Shown here: piece after piece, positions 34,988 through 44,340 of the stretch
How positions within the stretch are numbered: the stretch's first letter is position 1
Layout of the letters: each line of letters opens with the position of its first letter
NCBI GenBank assembly: GCA_028277405.1
Contig: JANQGH010000063.1
Coordinates: 1 to 64,000 of the forward strand
Direction of reading: 5' to 3'
Length of the DNA: 64,000 bases
From: Alphaproteobacteria bacterium
Lineage (GTDB): Bacteria > Pseudomonadota > Alphaproteobacteria > DSM-16000 > Inquilinaceae
Position numbers and translations under genes: made by a program
The notes under the pieces: model-generated
What the model saw: only the letters and a program-made list of their open reading frames with translations
What the model was told of the DNA's origin: nothing
The model's database searches: none

Positions 34988-36262
34988 TTGGAAATCGCCG
35001 TCCTGCTGGGCACGTTCGGACTGCTGCTGTTGATCGGCACGCCGGTTGCCGTCGCCATGCTGGCGGCCAGCCTGCTCGATGTCCTGATCTTCGGCTTGCC
35101 GCCGGTCATCTCCGCCGAGCGGCTGAGCAGCGCGATCAACTCCTTCCCGCTGCTGGCCATCCCGTTCTTCATCCTGGCCGGCGTGCTGATGAACCGGGGC
35201 GGCCTGACCCAGCGCCTGGTCGATGTCAGCCGGGCCTTCGTCGGCCACTACAAGGGCGGCACGGCCCAGGTCAACGTGCTGGCCTCGATCTTCTTTTCCG
35301 GCGTGTCCGGTTCGGCCTCGGCCGACGCCGCGGCCATCGGCTCCATGCTGATCCCGACCATGAAGCGCGAGGGCTACAGCCCCGGCTTCGCGGTCGGTGT
35401 CACGGCGGCCTCGGCCACCATCGGGCCGATCATACCGCCCTCGATCGTTATGGTGATCTACGGTTCGATGACCAACATGTCGATCGGCGCCCTGTTCGTC
35501 GCCGGCCTGGTGCCGGGCCTGATGATCGGCATCGGCCTGATGGTCGTCGTCTCCCTGCTGGCCCGAAAGCATGGCTATCCAAGTGCCGAGCGCATGGTCT
35601 GGCGCCAGCGTGGCCGCACCATGATCTACGCCCTGCCGGCCCTGATCGCGCCCGCCATCATCGTCGGCGGCATCGTTGCCGGGCTTTATACCGCCACCGA
35701 GGCCGGCGTCATCGCCTGCCTCTATGCCTTGGTGGTCGGCCTGCTGGTTTATCGAGAGCTGCCCTTACGCTCCTTCTGGGGCGTGCTGATCGAGGCGGCC
35801 GAGCAGACCGCCATTCCGGTCTTCATCCTGGCCTGCGCCTCGATCTTCGGCTGGCTGCTGACCATCCACGGTTTCGGCCGCGTCGTGATCGATTTGCTCA
35901 ACGCGCTCGATCTCGGCCCGCTCGGCGTGCTGTTGTTCCTGGTCGTGGTGCTGACCCTTATCGGCCTGTTCATCGAGGGGCTGGCGGCCCTGATCATCTT
36001 CGTGCCGCTGATCGTGCCCTTGATCCCAGCCTTCGGCCTGAACGAACTGCAGGTCGCCATGATCATCATCATGACCATCCTGATCGGCACGGTCACGCCA
36101 CCGGTCGGCCTGCAACTCTACATCGCCGCCTCGATCGGCAAGTGCCCGATCAACCATGTCGTCATCTGGCCCTTCGTCGCCGTGATGCTGGCCGTGGTGC
36201 TGTGCGTGGTCTTCGTGCCGGGCCTGGTGACCGGGCTGCCGGGATGGGTGGGGCTGGGTTAG
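34988..36262 (+). CDS. TRAP transporter large membrane subunit (DctM family)
   Basis: A 424-residue protein with about 12 membrane helices. Conserved segments are LLLLIGTPVAVAML at the start, FFSGVSGSASADAAAIGSMLIP, IGPIIPPSIVMVIYGS and TPPVGLQLYIAASIG. It is the channel subunit of the Na+-dependent TRAP importer. TTG 34988 (LEIAVLLGTFGLLLLIG) fits the family start (MEIAVLL...), while the frame to 34946 overlaps dctQ. It ends the operon; no clear terminator follows. Confidence 0.93.
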   Translation: MEIAVLLGTFGLLLLIGTPVAVAMLAASLLDVLIFGLPPVISAERLSSAINSFPLLAIPFFILAGVLMNRGGLTQRLVDVSRAFVGHYKGGTAQVNVLASIFFSGVSGSASADAAAIGSMLIPTMKREGYSPGFAVGVTAASATIGPIIPPSIVMVIYGSMTNMSIGALFVAGLVPGLMIGIGLMVVVSLLARKHGYPSAERMVWRQRGRTMIYALPALIAPAIIVGGIVAGLYTATEAGVIACLYALVVGLLVYRELPLRSFWGVLIEAAEQTAIPVFILACASIFGWLLTIHGFGRVVIDLLNALDLGPLGVLLFLVVVLTLIGLFIEGLAALIIFVPLIVPLIPAFGLNELQVAMIIIMTILIGTVTPPVGLQLYIAASIGKCPINHVVIWPFVAVMLAVVLCVVFVPGLVTGLPGWVGLG

Positions 36263-36464
36263 GCCGCACCGCCGCTGGCCGTAAAGCAGGTTCGGCCTTG
36301 GGATGATACACTGGCCGGGGGGCGCCTGCCATGCGGCGGGCGGCTTTCGCCGTTGAGATGCCGTCACTGTCGGTCCATGGAAGGTGGGTCGTGCGACGGG
36401 GTCGACGATGGTAGTGTCGGGCGCCGGGCGAGTTCACATCTCAAACAGCGATGGGCGGGCTACC

Positions 36465-38141
36465 ATGGGCTTTAGCGAAAAGGCTGGGTGGCATCTTGCA
36501 CTGGGTCTCGGCTTCGCCATGGCCTCGACGATGTGGACCGTGCATCCGACGCATGCCCAATTCGCCGACTGCGCGGCGCCGGGCTATCTCAGCGGTGTCG
36601 ATGACCGCATGGCGAGCACCGGGCTCGCCTGCGACGAAGCCGTGCGCTTCACGATCGAAACGCCGGGCGGCACGCGGCAGGTGCGGATCATCTATTCGAC
36701 GGCCGACCTGGCGCCCGGTCTCTTGCGCGGTGTCGGAGATATCAGGGACGGTGTGGAAAGGGCCGCGGCGGCGCTGCGGTCGATCGGTCAAGGCACGACC
36801 GCCGACATCACGATCTGGGCGTCCGATCTGGCCGCGCCGGAAGATGATTTGGGCCGCACCGATGCCGTCGCCCGGCCCATCGACGCGGCGGGCAGCGAAT
36901 GCGTGATCGCGATGTACCGTGGCAGCGATACGCCGTTCGTCATCGCGCATGAGTTCTTTCACTGCGTCCAATACGCCACCGTCGGCGAAAAGACCCACCG
37001 GGCCTCCAGCAGTTGGTGGGCGGAGGGCAGTGCGGAGTGGTTCGCCAACTTCACCGTTCCCGGCCGTGCCCACAGCGACGGCGATGTCGGCGCGTTCGAC
37101 AGCGTTTCGCCCAACACGCCGCTGACCTCCATGGCGCAGGAGGCGGTGGTTTTCTTCTTCTGGCTCAGCAAGACGTTCGGGCCTTCGATGGTCATGGCGG
37201 TGATGGAAGCCATGCCGGATGCCGGTGAGGCGGCGCAGCAGGACGCGCTGGCCGGGTTGCTGTCGGACCAGGATCTGCGTGAGTTCGCCGAGGACTATCT
37301 GGATCGGCTGATCGCCCAGCCGGGCGGCCGCATCATCCCGTCGAACCCGATGGAGGGCGATATCTATGTCTGGGACGACAGCACCGAGCATGATTTAGAG
37401 GCCGATCGCTTCGTCCTCGGCCGCTTTCAGTTGGAATTCGCCTGCGGTGATTGGTCGATCGAACGGCGGGAGGAGGAGGGCGTCTGGCGCGTCAGCCTGG
37501 ACGAAGACCCTTGGGAGGATTTGCCGGAGCGGCTGTCCATCGCCGGCCCCGATCCCGATACCTACCGGGTCGCCGCGTTCGGCACCGATCCACAAGGCTT
37601 TCGGGTCACGATCGAGGCGACCCGCAACCCCTGCCTGCAATGCGAGACGACGCCCGTCGACGACGAGGCGCTGTCCTGCCTGGTCGGCCGGTGGCAGTTG
37701 GCGTCGGGCGGCTATGGCGAACAAATCGAACGGGCGCTGCGCGCGTCGGGCCAGTTCGAGTCGATCGAATATCCCGACCTAGAGTCTGAACTCGTGATCA
37801 GCCGCGACGGTACCTTTGAATTCCCCGGGCCCCCGGAAGGCTACAACGCCGAAGTGCGGACCCCCGGCGGCGATCTTGTCGTCGGTTTCGGCACGCTGGC
37901 CATGGCCAGCAACGGCCAATGGTCGGTCGATGGCGACACGCTGCACATGTGCCAGAACCCGCACCGGGCGGAAATCGACCTGACGATCGTCAATCCGGAT
38001 GGCGACAGCGGCCGATTGCGGACCGGCGGCGGTCCTCCAGGCGCAGTCCAGCGGTCGCGCGACTTCACCTGTGGCGGCGGCGGTCTGACATTGATCGAAG
38101 ATGGCGGGTTTGTGACCTGGCACTACACTAGGGCTGAATAG
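36465..38141 (+). CDS. Secreted HExxH metallopeptidase-like protein
   Basis: A 558-residue protein. The signal peptide (GWHLALGLGFAMASTMWTVHPTHAQ, cleaved near residue 32) exports it. A zinc-peptidase-like site follows: H162-E-F-F-H166 in VIAHEFFHCVQY, and a WWAEGSAEWF segment with E187 about 21 residues later, as in gluzincins. The region after residue 420 (SCLVGRWQLASGG...) resembles a lipocalin-like domain. Cysteines are unusually frequent in the mature protein (about eight), suggesting disulfides. I do not recognise a characterised family. ATG 36465 sets the signal peptide. Confidence 0.75.
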   Translation: MGFSEKAGWHLALGLGFAMASTMWTVHPTHAQFADCAAPGYLSGVDDRMASTGLACDEAVRFTIETPGGTRQVRIIYSTADLAPGLLRGVGDIRDGVERAAAALRSIGQGTTADITIWASDLAAPEDDLGRTDAVARPIDAAGSECVIAMYRGSDTPFVIAHEFFHCVQYATVGEKTHRASSSWWAEGSAEWFANFTVPGRAHSDGDVGAFDSVSPNTPLTSMAQEAVVFFFWLSKTFGPSMVMAVMEAMPDAGEAAQQDALAGLLSDQDLREFAEDYLDRLIAQPGGRIIPSNPMEGDIYVWDDSTEHDLEADRFVLGRFQLEFACGDWSIERREEEGVWRVSLDEDPWEDLPERLSIAGPDPDTYRVAAFGTDPQGFRVTIEATRNPCLQCETTPVDDEALSCLVGRWQLASGGYGEQIERALRASGQFESIEYPDLESELVISRDGTFEFPGPPEGYNAEVRTPGGDLVVGFGTLAMASNGQWSVDGDTLHMCQNPHRAEIDLTIVNPDGDSGRLRTGGGPPGAVQRSRDFTCGGGGLTLIEDGGFVTWHYTRAE

Positions 38142-38222
38142 TCCTGACCGCACCCCGTCCGCGTCGGAAAGACCGCCAGCCGACGCGCAGTGCGATCTCG
38201 CAACAGTGAAGGAAGCCAAAAC

Positions 38223-38624
38223 GTGTCGATCGAGGGATCCTGTTTTTGCGGCGCCGTCCGCTACAAGATCGATGGGAAGCTGCACGATGCGCGGTCGTGC
38301 CACTGCTCGATGTGCCGAAAGGCCTTCAGCGCGCAGGCGTCGGCTTTCGCGTTCCTGAACCCGGACGAGTTCTCCTGGGTCGCGGGCGAGGATCTGCTGA
38401 CCAGCTATCGCTCGAACGCCGGCGCCGGCCTGCAATTCTGCAGTGTCTGCGGCTCAACCCTGTGCGGCACGTTCGAGGGCCGGGTGATCGGCGTTACGCT
38501 CGGCTGCGTCGACGGCGATCCGGGCGTCACGCTGGGCATGCACATCTATGTCGGCTCGAAGGCGTCGTGGGAGACGATACCGGACGGCGTGCCACAGTAT
38601 GAAGAGGGGCCGCCGGGCCACTGA
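38223..38624 (+). CDS. GFA-family (glutathione-dependent formaldehyde-activating fold) protein
   Basis: A 133-residue zinc-binding protein of the GFA/Mss4-like fold. The cysteines are in place: GSCFCGAVRY (CxC), ARSCHCSMCRKAF (CHCxxC) and FCSVCGSTLCG (CxxC). Most members are not shown to act on formaldehyde and function is unknown. GTG 38223 (VSIEGSCFCG) is chosen because it has GGAAG upstream and family members start here. It is transcribed in the same direction as the secreted peptidase-like gene but 81 bases away. Confidence 0.9.
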   Translation: MSIEGSCFCGAVRYKIDGKLHDARSCHCSMCRKAFSAQASAFAFLNPDEFSWVAGEDLLTSYRSNAGAGLQFCSVCGSTLCGTFEGRVIGVTLGCVDGDPGVTLGMHIYVGSKASWETIPDGVPQYEEGPPGH

Positions 38625-38721
38625 GCGCCTTCTGTCTGACCGGCTGGATTTGAAAGATGGCTGGCGGGAGCGGCGCTGCGCCGGTAAATGAGAGACAGCG
38701 AAGCGCAAAAGGGTGGGGGGC

Positions 38722-39921
38722 ATGGTGCCTGATGACGACAAGGCCGGGTTGCTGACCACCGGAAGTCCGTCCGACAATCGGCCTGGCGATAGCAACCAGT
38801 TGATATCCGGGTTCGAGCCTGTCGGCGTCGAGGCCGGAGCGCCGGCCGCGAAGGCCGCCGCCGACCAGCCCGCTGCCGGCGAGGTCGACTATTCGGTGTC
38901 GGGCGGCCTGGCCAACCGACTGGCCAAGCTGAACGTCTCGCTGGCCTTTACCTCCTATCAGTCCGGCCTGCTCTATTTCATCGGTCGCAATGCGCAGGGT
39001 GGGGTCAACATCCACCAGGCGGGCATGCCGAAGCCCATGGGCCTCTGCCTCGATGATCGCGGCGGGCTGACCTTGACCGGCGATTATCAGATCCTGCGCT
39101 TTGAAAATGTGCTGGAGCCGGACCAGCGGGTGAACAACATCTTCGACGCCTGTTACGTGCCGCGCACGGTCCACGTCACCGGCCGGCTGGACGCCCACGA
39201 TGTCGGGCTGGACGGCGAGGGTCGGCCCATCTTCGTCAACACAAGGTACAATTGCCTGGCAACCGTCTCCGCGCGACACAGTTTCGAGCCGATCTGGCGG
39301 CCGCCCTTTGTTTCCGCGCTGATCGACGAGGACCGCTGCCACCTGAACGGTCTGGCGATGGAGCAGGGGCGCCCGCGCTATGCCACGGCCGTCAGCCGGT
39401 CGGATACGATCGATGGCTGGCGGGATCGGCGGTCGGACGGCGGCATTGTCATCGACATCGACAGCGGCGAGATCGTCTGCACCGGCCTGTCGATGCCCCA
39501 CTCGCCGCGCCTCCATGACGGCAAGCTCTATGTGTTGAACTCCGGCACCGGCGAGCTGGGCGTGGTCAAGCCGGGCGACGGCGCCGCCGGCAGTTTCGAG
39601 CCGTTGGTGTTCTGTCCCGGATTTCTGAGGGGCCTCGCCTTTCACGGCGGCCTGGCCTTCGTCGGCTTGTCGAAGCCCCGCTACAAGCGCTTCGAGGGGC
39701 TCGCCCTGGACGGCAAGCTGAAGGCGGCGGACTCAGAGCCCTGGTGCGGCATCCAGATCATCGATCTGGCCACCGGCACCTGCGTCGACTGGCTGCGCAT
39801 CGACGGCAAGATCGGCGAGCTCTATGATTTGGAGATCATCCCCGGCTTCGCCTGTCCGATGGCCGTGGGGCCGACCACGAACGAGGCCGCCACGCTGATC
39901 ACGTTTGCGCCGGACGGCTAA
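38722..39921 (+). CDS. TIGR03032 family protein
   Basis: A 399-residue protein of the TIGR03032 family. Features include the conserved LAKLNVSLAFTSYQSGLLYFIG, YVPRTVHVTGRLDAHDVGLDGEGRPIFVNTRYNCLATV, LNGLAMEQGRPRYATAVSRSDTIDGWRDRRSDGG and LSMPHSPRLHDGKLYVLNSGTGEL (each split). It likely folds as a beta-propeller-like protein. The first 60 residues look disordered. Family members occur beside secreted proteins and glycan genes but have no known role. ATG 38722 is used; an in-frame GTG at 38713 is possible. Confidence 0.88.
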   Translation: MVPDDDKAGLLTTGSPSDNRPGDSNQLISGFEPVGVEAGAPAAKAAADQPAAGEVDYSVSGGLANRLAKLNVSLAFTSYQSGLLYFIGRNAQGGVNIHQAGMPKPMGLCLDDRGGLTLTGDYQILRFENVLEPDQRVNNIFDACYVPRTVHVTGRLDAHDVGLDGEGRPIFVNTRYNCLATVSARHSFEPIWRPPFVSALIDEDRCHLNGLAMEQGRPRYATAVSRSDTIDGWRDRRSDGGIVIDIDSGEIVCTGLSMPHSPRLHDGKLYVLNSGTGELGVVKPGDGAAGSFEPLVFCPGFLRGLAFHGGLAFVGLSKPRYKRFEGLALDGKLKAADSEPWCGIQIIDLATGTCVDWLRIDGKIGELYDLEIIPGFACPMAVGPTTNEAATLITFAPDG

Positions 39922-39943
39922 CGCCGGACGGCTTCCCCCTTGA

Positions 39944-40645
39944 TCAGGCCGTGTCCTCGTCCGGCTTCAGCCACCGGCTGACCAAGCCGGCCAAGACCCC
40001 GCCGACGATGGGTGCCAGCCAGAACAGCCATAGCTGGCTGAGATAGATGCCGCCGGCGAACAGGGCCGGGCCCGTGGAGCGGGCGGGGTTGACCGACGTG
40101 TTGGTCACCGGGATCGAGATCAGATGCACCAGCGTCAGCGCCAGGCCGATGGCGATCGGCGCGAAACCCGGCGGAACCTTCGGATGGGTGACGCCGATGA
40201 TGATGATCAGGAAGAAGAACGTCATGATGGCTTCCATCAGGAAACCCGCGCGCACGTCGTAGCTGCCTGGCGAAGCCTCGCCGAAGCCGTTGGCGGCGTA
40301 GGTCGCCGTGGCTACGTCGAAGCCGGCCGTGCCGACGGCGATGACGTGCAAGATGGCGACCGCCGCGATGGCGCCGACGACCTGGGCGATGATGTACGGG
40401 ATGGCGTCCGCCGCGGAATGACGGCCGGCCGCCACCAGGCCCAGCGTCACCGCCGGGTTGAAATGACCGCCCGAGATGCCGCCGACCGCATAGGCCATGG
40501 TGAGGACCGTCAGGCCAAAGGCGAGGGCGACGCCCAGCAAGCCGATTCCGACCTCGGGAAAGGCCGCCGCATACATGGCCGCGCCGCAACCGCCAAGCAC
40601 GAGCCATAGTGTTCCAAGGAACTCAGCCGCCAATCGTTTGGACAT
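39944..40645 (-). CDS. aqpZ: Aquaporin Z
   Basis: A 233-residue membrane protein with six helices and both asparagine-proline-alanine loops, N63-P-A65 (GHFNPAVT) and N186-P-A188 (SVNPARS), with the selectivity arginine R189. The residues point to a water-selective channel rather than a glycerol facilitator. ATG 40645 gives [16 protein letters not shown]. It converges on the TIGR03032 gene with 22 bp between stops. Confidence 0.95.
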   Translation of the reverse strand: MSKRLAAEFLGTLWLVLGGCGAAMYAAAFPEVGIGLLGVALAFGLTVLTMAYAVGGISGGHFNPAVTLGLVAAGRHSAADAIPYIIAQVVGAIAAVAILHVIAVGTAGFDVATATYAANGFGEASPGSYDVRAGFLMEAIMTFFFLIIIIGVTHPKVPPGFAPIAIGLALTLVHLISIPVTNTSVNPARSTGPALFAGGIYLSQLWLFWLAPIVGGVLAGLVSRWLKPDEDTA

Positions 40646-40880
40646 GCGACCCTCCCGAATCACTTTTCATCGGCAATCAGCTTCCCTTCTAACGCGAAAT
40701 CGTCAAGGAATTTCAATAATGATCAGCGGTGCGACGGGAACCGAAGCCGAGGGTTCAGTCGGATTGAGGTAAGCATCGGCGCGACATAGGCGTGCGAAAG
40801 GCTGCCCGTGTTGGATCGTTCGGCATAGACTGCCGATAATCCACACCGGTCCTTCAATCCGCCATCGGTCTCAGACGAGA

Positions 40881-41078
40881 AAGGCCTATGCCTTCGGCTT
40901 GCCGAGCGCGCAAAGCGAGCTGAAAGGCTATTTCAACAACATCGTCGGGGAGGACGGTACCAGCTATCTCGGCGAGGACTACAGCTTTTGCCATCGCTAC
41001 AGGGCGGCGGGCGGCCGGATCTTCGCCTACAAGGGCCCCGGCATCACCCATTACGGTGTTTTCGGATTCGACAGCTAG
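40881..41078 (+). pseudogene. C-terminal remnant of a glycosyltransferase-like gene
   Basis: Frame 3 reads KAYAFGLPSAQSELKGYF, then GTSYLGEDYSFCHRYRAAGG and a short segment ending ITHYGVFGFDS before TAG at 41076-41078. The LGEDYSFCHRYR...ITH(Y/V)G pattern is the C-terminal part of glycosyltransferase-like proteins (the ExDYxFCxRW motif). No in-frame start codon or earlier domain exists; upstream is aqpZ on the other strand. It is therefore the tail of a lost gene. Nucleotides 40646-40880 contain no other feature. Confidence 0.6.
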
Positions 41079-41102
41079 AGCGCGGATCGGTCGCCTGGCG
41101 TC

Positions 41103-41711
41103 TCAAACCAGGCCGTGCACCTTCGCGAACGGGTCCCATCCGGGATCGCGATGCCACTCATACTCCGCGAAGACCGCCACCTGTTCCGCCTTCTCCGCGC
41201 CGAACAGTCGGGCGACGATCGCCAACCCCATATCGGTGCCGGCCGAAACGCCGGACGAGGTCATGAACTTGCCGTCCTCGACCCAGCGTGCCTGGCGCTG
41301 CCAGGCCACATTCGGGCCTTGCGCGGTCGCCCAGGCATAGGCGGCCTTGTTGGTCGTGGCCTTGCGGCCGTCGAGCACGCCGGCCTTGGCCAACAGGGCG
41401 CTTCCGGTGCACACGGCGGTCGTCAGTTCTGCCTTCTCCGAGGCGCTTACGATCCAGTCAAGCAACGCTTGATTGTTGACTTCCTGGCGCGTGCCGCCAC
41501 CGCCTGGCACCAGGATGACGTCGTAGTCGTCGCGGTCGGCCATCAAATCGTCGACGGCGGTGCGGGGGCCGGCACCGCTAGCGACCGGTTCGGCCTGCTC
41601 GGCCACGATGCGGATTTCCATCTCGCCCATCAGCAGGCCGAACATCTCCAGCGGGCCGTAGAGGTCGAGCACTTCGAACCCGGGAAAGATCAGGGCGCCT
41701 ACTGTGTTCAT
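41103..41711 (-). CDS. DJ-1/PfpI family protein (isonitrile hydratase-like)
   Basis: A 202-residue protein with the DJ-1/PfpI fold. The nucleophile elbow is C101 in TAVCTGSALLAKAGVLDGRKATTN, a context found in isonitrile hydratase-like and AraC-N-domain relatives. The N-terminal VGALIFPGFEVLDLYGPLEMF carries the supporting Glu/Asp. It may be a hydratase, glyoxalase or stress protein; the sequence does not decide. The next gene upstream on this strand is the VOC protein, 44 bases away. Confidence 0.9.
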   Translation of the reverse strand: MNTVGALIFPGFEVLDLYGPLEMFGLLMGEMEIRIVAEQAEPVASGAGPRTAVDDLMADRDDYDVILVPGGGGTRQEVNNQALLDWIVSASEKAELTTAVCTGSALLAKAGVLDGRKATTNKAAYAWATAQGPNVAWQRQARWVEDGKFMTSSGVSAGTDMGLAIVARLFGAEKAEQVAVFAEYEWHRDPGWDPFAKVHGLV

Positions 41712-41755
41712 CGGCCAACTCCACTAGGCAAGAGACAACATATGTGGACGGTAGT

Positions 41756-42433
41756 CTAACCGACCATGCGGCCGTCGGGCAGGGTCAGCGTGCATGGCAG
41801 CCCGGAGTCACGTCGCGAGATGGTGAGCGTCATAGCCGGCCCGCTGGCATTTTGCTTAAGCTCGATTAAGTCGTCCGTGGCCAACCGCTTGAACGCATCC
41901 GCGGGCTCGATGCCGACCGGGAAGGCGAGTTCCACGGATGTGATTTCCGCCAGCCTCGCCGCGGTTTGCCGGTCGCCGGCGCGGCCATTGGTCCATTGGT
42001 CCGGCCTTGCGGTACCCGGCGATTGGAACAGCATCGGCTGAGCCGGGTCATCGCTGGCGACCGCGACCGGCAAGGACAGGCCGGCCGGCAGGAAGGGGGC
42101 CTCGTAGGGCCAGGTCTCGAAGGGCGTCGTCCCGCCATCCTTGGGCCTGACCGCCAACCCGAACGGCGAAGCGCCTGTCCTGCGCCAGCGCGACCGCTCG
42201 CCGAGCCGGGTACGGGCGACGGCCGGCGCCGCCAGTTCCGTGGCATCGACGGCCCAAAGCAGCTCCAGATACGCGTTGTCGAAGCAATAGCAGGCATTGG
42301 CCGTGCCCTGGCCGACATGCCGCCTTCGGTTTGACTGGACGAGTCCGGCCGCGTTCAGCCGCTCGATTTCCTGCACGGCCTCGGGTTGGGTGAAGACGAA
42401 CACATGGTCGATTTCAAGCTGGCCGTGCGCCAC
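41756..42433 (-). CDS. VOC/glyoxalase-like domain protein
   Basis: A 225-residue protein with the opening GQLEIDHVFVFTQPEAVQEIERLNAAGLVQSNRRRHVGQGTANACYCFDNAYLELLW (split), typical of the glyoxalase_3/VOC-like superfamily. The His near residue 10 and Glu near 57 may be metal ligands. Its partner in substrate is unknown. It lies between a DJ-1/PfpI gene and a lipoprotein gene, all on the minus strand. ATG 42433 is the only plausible start near the first motif. Confidence 0.82.
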   Translation of the reverse strand: MAHGQLEIDHVFVFTQPEAVQEIERLNAAGLVQSNRRRHVGQGTANACYCFDNAYLELLWAVDATELAAPAVARTRLGERSRWRRTGASPFGLAVRPKDGGTTPFETWPYEAPFLPAGLSLPVAVASDDPAQPMLFQSPGTARPDQWTNGRAGDRQTAARLAEITSVELAFPVGIEPADAFKRLATDDLIELKQNASGPAMTLTISRRDSGLPCTLTLPDGRMVG

Positions 42434-42549
42434 AACACGTCTCTCGGTTAGTTCACCTGCTCGGCATGGTGACAGGGGACCAGGCGGCCTTCAAGCGGGC
42501 GCAGTTCGGGCGTCTCGGTCGAACGGGGGTTCCCGGTTCGGCAAACGCT

Positions 42550-43125
42550 TTAGCTGTCGTCCGCATCCAACGGTTGGGTCGCCCGTTGCTGCACCTCCGG
42601 GATCAGTGCGACGGGATAGGGCGGTGCAAGCGTGCAGCGGCCGTTGTTGACCACGAAGCCGAAGCCGAGATCGGTCGCGCGCACGGGGGCGGTGTCGGTG
42701 CCGCCCCGGTAGGTCAAGCTGAACAGGCGCACCTGGGCCCAATGCTCGGTCGGGACCGCGAGGCGCAGCACCGCCGTGCCGTAGCGCAGGCAGAATTCTC
42801 CGAAATCCGTCAACTCGTCCAGGGAGGTGGCGTTCGGGCGCCGCGATGCGTCGAGCACCACCGAGACGTCGAGCAGTTGGGGTACCGGGACCCACTGCAC
42901 GCCGACTTCGTGCAGGGTGGGCCTGATGCCGGAACTGAGAGGGAACCCAATGCCGCGCTCCAGTCCCGTGGTTTGCTCGGCATAGGCGACCGGGTCGTAA
43001 GGCCACGGCGTCTGGGCCAGTTCCTGCAGCAGGCGTTGCTCCGGCGTCTGCGCGCAGCCGGCCAACACGACAAGCGCGATGCCGACAACGACCCGCTTTG
43101 TTCCATGCCAAGCGCGCATTCGCAT
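42550..43125 (-). CDS. Hypothetical lipoprotein
   Basis: A 191-residue protein with an N-terminal signal ending in a lipobox (VVVGIALVVLAGC, Cys near residue 24). The mature region is unrecognised and includes one possible beta-rich part (LDVSVVLDAS...AVLRLAVPTEHWAQVRLFSLTYRGG). A start at the second Met (43119) is equally possible. The 95-bp gap to the aminotransferase stop and the 116-bp gap to the VOC gene suggest its own transcription or a loose operon. Confidence 0.65.
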   Translation of the reverse strand: MRMRAWHGTKRVVVGIALVVLAGCAQTPEQRLLQELAQTPWPYDPVAYAEQTTGLERGIGFPLSSGIRPTLHEVGVQWVPVPQLLDVSVVLDASRRPNATSLDELTDFGEFCLRYGTAVLRLAVPTEHWAQVRLFSLTYRGGTDTAPVRATDLGFGFVVNNGRCTLAPPYPVALIPEVQQRATQPLDADDS

Positions 43126-43220
43126 TACGATCTCTTAGTAGGAATCGACGCGGACTACAGTCGTACAATACGTGCCGTCAACCGAACGTGGATCAGATCG
43201 CGTGACGAACACCCAGAGAA

Positions 43221-44318
43221 TCAATCGGCTGCCACCTCGCGGATGACCTCCACCACCTGGTCGATATCGCCGTCGGACAAGCCATGATGGACCGGCAGCG
43301 CCAAGATGGTGTCGGCGAGGTGTTCGGTAACCGGCAGATGGTGTTCGCCATACATCTCGACGAACACAGGCTGCTGGTGCAGGCCCATCGGGTAGTGAAC
43401 CGCGCTGCCGACCTCGTTTTCGCGCAGAAAGGCGGCGAGTTCGTCGCGGTCGAGGCCGAACCCTTCCTTGTCGACCAGCACGCAGAACTGGTGCCAGGCG
43501 TGGTGCGCCCTCGGTGTCACGGTCGGCAAGGTCAACCCCGGCAGGCCGTGCAGGCCGGCCAGCAGCCGTTCGCCGTTGCGTCGGCGGCGCGCCAGCATGT
43601 CCGGCAGCCGCTTCAACTGCGCGCGACCGATCGCGGCCGCAACATCGGTCATGCGGTAATTGTAGCCCAGCATGGTGTGGCGATACCGGCTGGGCATGCC
43701 GTGTTCGCGCAGCAGGCGCATCTGGGCGTCGCTGTCTTCCTGGTCCGTGCAGGTCATGCCGCCCTCGCCGACGAACATGTTCTTCGTCGGATAGAACGAG
43801 TAGGTGACATAGTCGCCGAAGCTGCCGACATCCCTGCCGTCGAAGGTCGCCCCATGGGCCTGCGCGGCATCCCATACGATCTGCAAGTCGTGGCGATCGG
43901 CGAAGGCCTTGACCGCATCGATGTCACAGACATTGCCGAACAGGTGGACAGGCACGATGGCGCGTGTGCGATCAGTGGTCTTCGCCGCCGCGTCGTCCAG
44001 GTCGATCAGCCAGGTTTCCGGATCGACGTCGCACATCACCGGCACGCCGCCGGCCGCGATCACCATGGTCGCCGTGGCGATGAAGGTGAAGGACGGCACC
44101 AGCACCTCGTCGCCCGGTTTCAGGAAACAGGCAAAGGCGATGTGTAGCGCAGTGGTTCCGTTGATGCTGGCCACGGCGTGTCGCGCGCCGACGAAGGCCG
44201 CGAAGTCCTGCTCGAACGAAGCGACCTGCGGCCCCTGGCGCAGCATGCCGGACCGCAGCACGTCGACGGCCGCGTCGATCTCCGCCTCGGTCAGGCGGGT
44301 ATCGGCAATCCCGATCAT
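43221..44318 (-). CDS. DegT/DnrJ/EryC1-type sugar aminotransferase
   Basis: A 365-residue PLP enzyme. The lysine that binds PLP is K179 in YSFYPTKNMFVGEGGM; NGTTALHIAFACFLKPGDEVLVPSFTFIATA (split) and VWDAAQAHGATFDGRDVGSFGD complete the family pattern. Such enzymes aminate nucleotide-bound keto-sugars for surface glycans. ATG 44318 (MIGIADTRLTEAEIDAAV) fits the family; the frame to 44369 would overlap the upstream cyclophilin gene. It is the only sugar aminotransferase in the window. Confidence 0.92.
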   Translation of the reverse strand: MIGIADTRLTEAEIDAAVDVLRSGMLRQGPQVASFEQDFAAFVGARHAVASINGTTALHIAFACFLKPGDEVLVPSFTFIATATMVIAAGGVPVMCDVDPETWLIDLDDAAAKTTDRTRAIVPVHLFGNVCDIDAVKAFADRHDLQIVWDAAQAHGATFDGRDVGSFGDYVTYSFYPTKNMFVGEGGMTCTDQEDSDAQMRLLREHGMPSRYRHTMLGYNYRMTDVAAAIGRAQLKRLPDMLARRRRNGERLLAGLHGLPGLTLPTVTPRAHHAWHQFCVLVDKEGFGLDRDELAAFLRENEVGSAVHYPMGLHQQPVFVEMYGEHHLPVTEHLADTILALPVHHGLSDGDIDQVVEVIREVAAD

Positions 44319-44340
44319 GCGAGCGTTACTCAGTGCGCGA

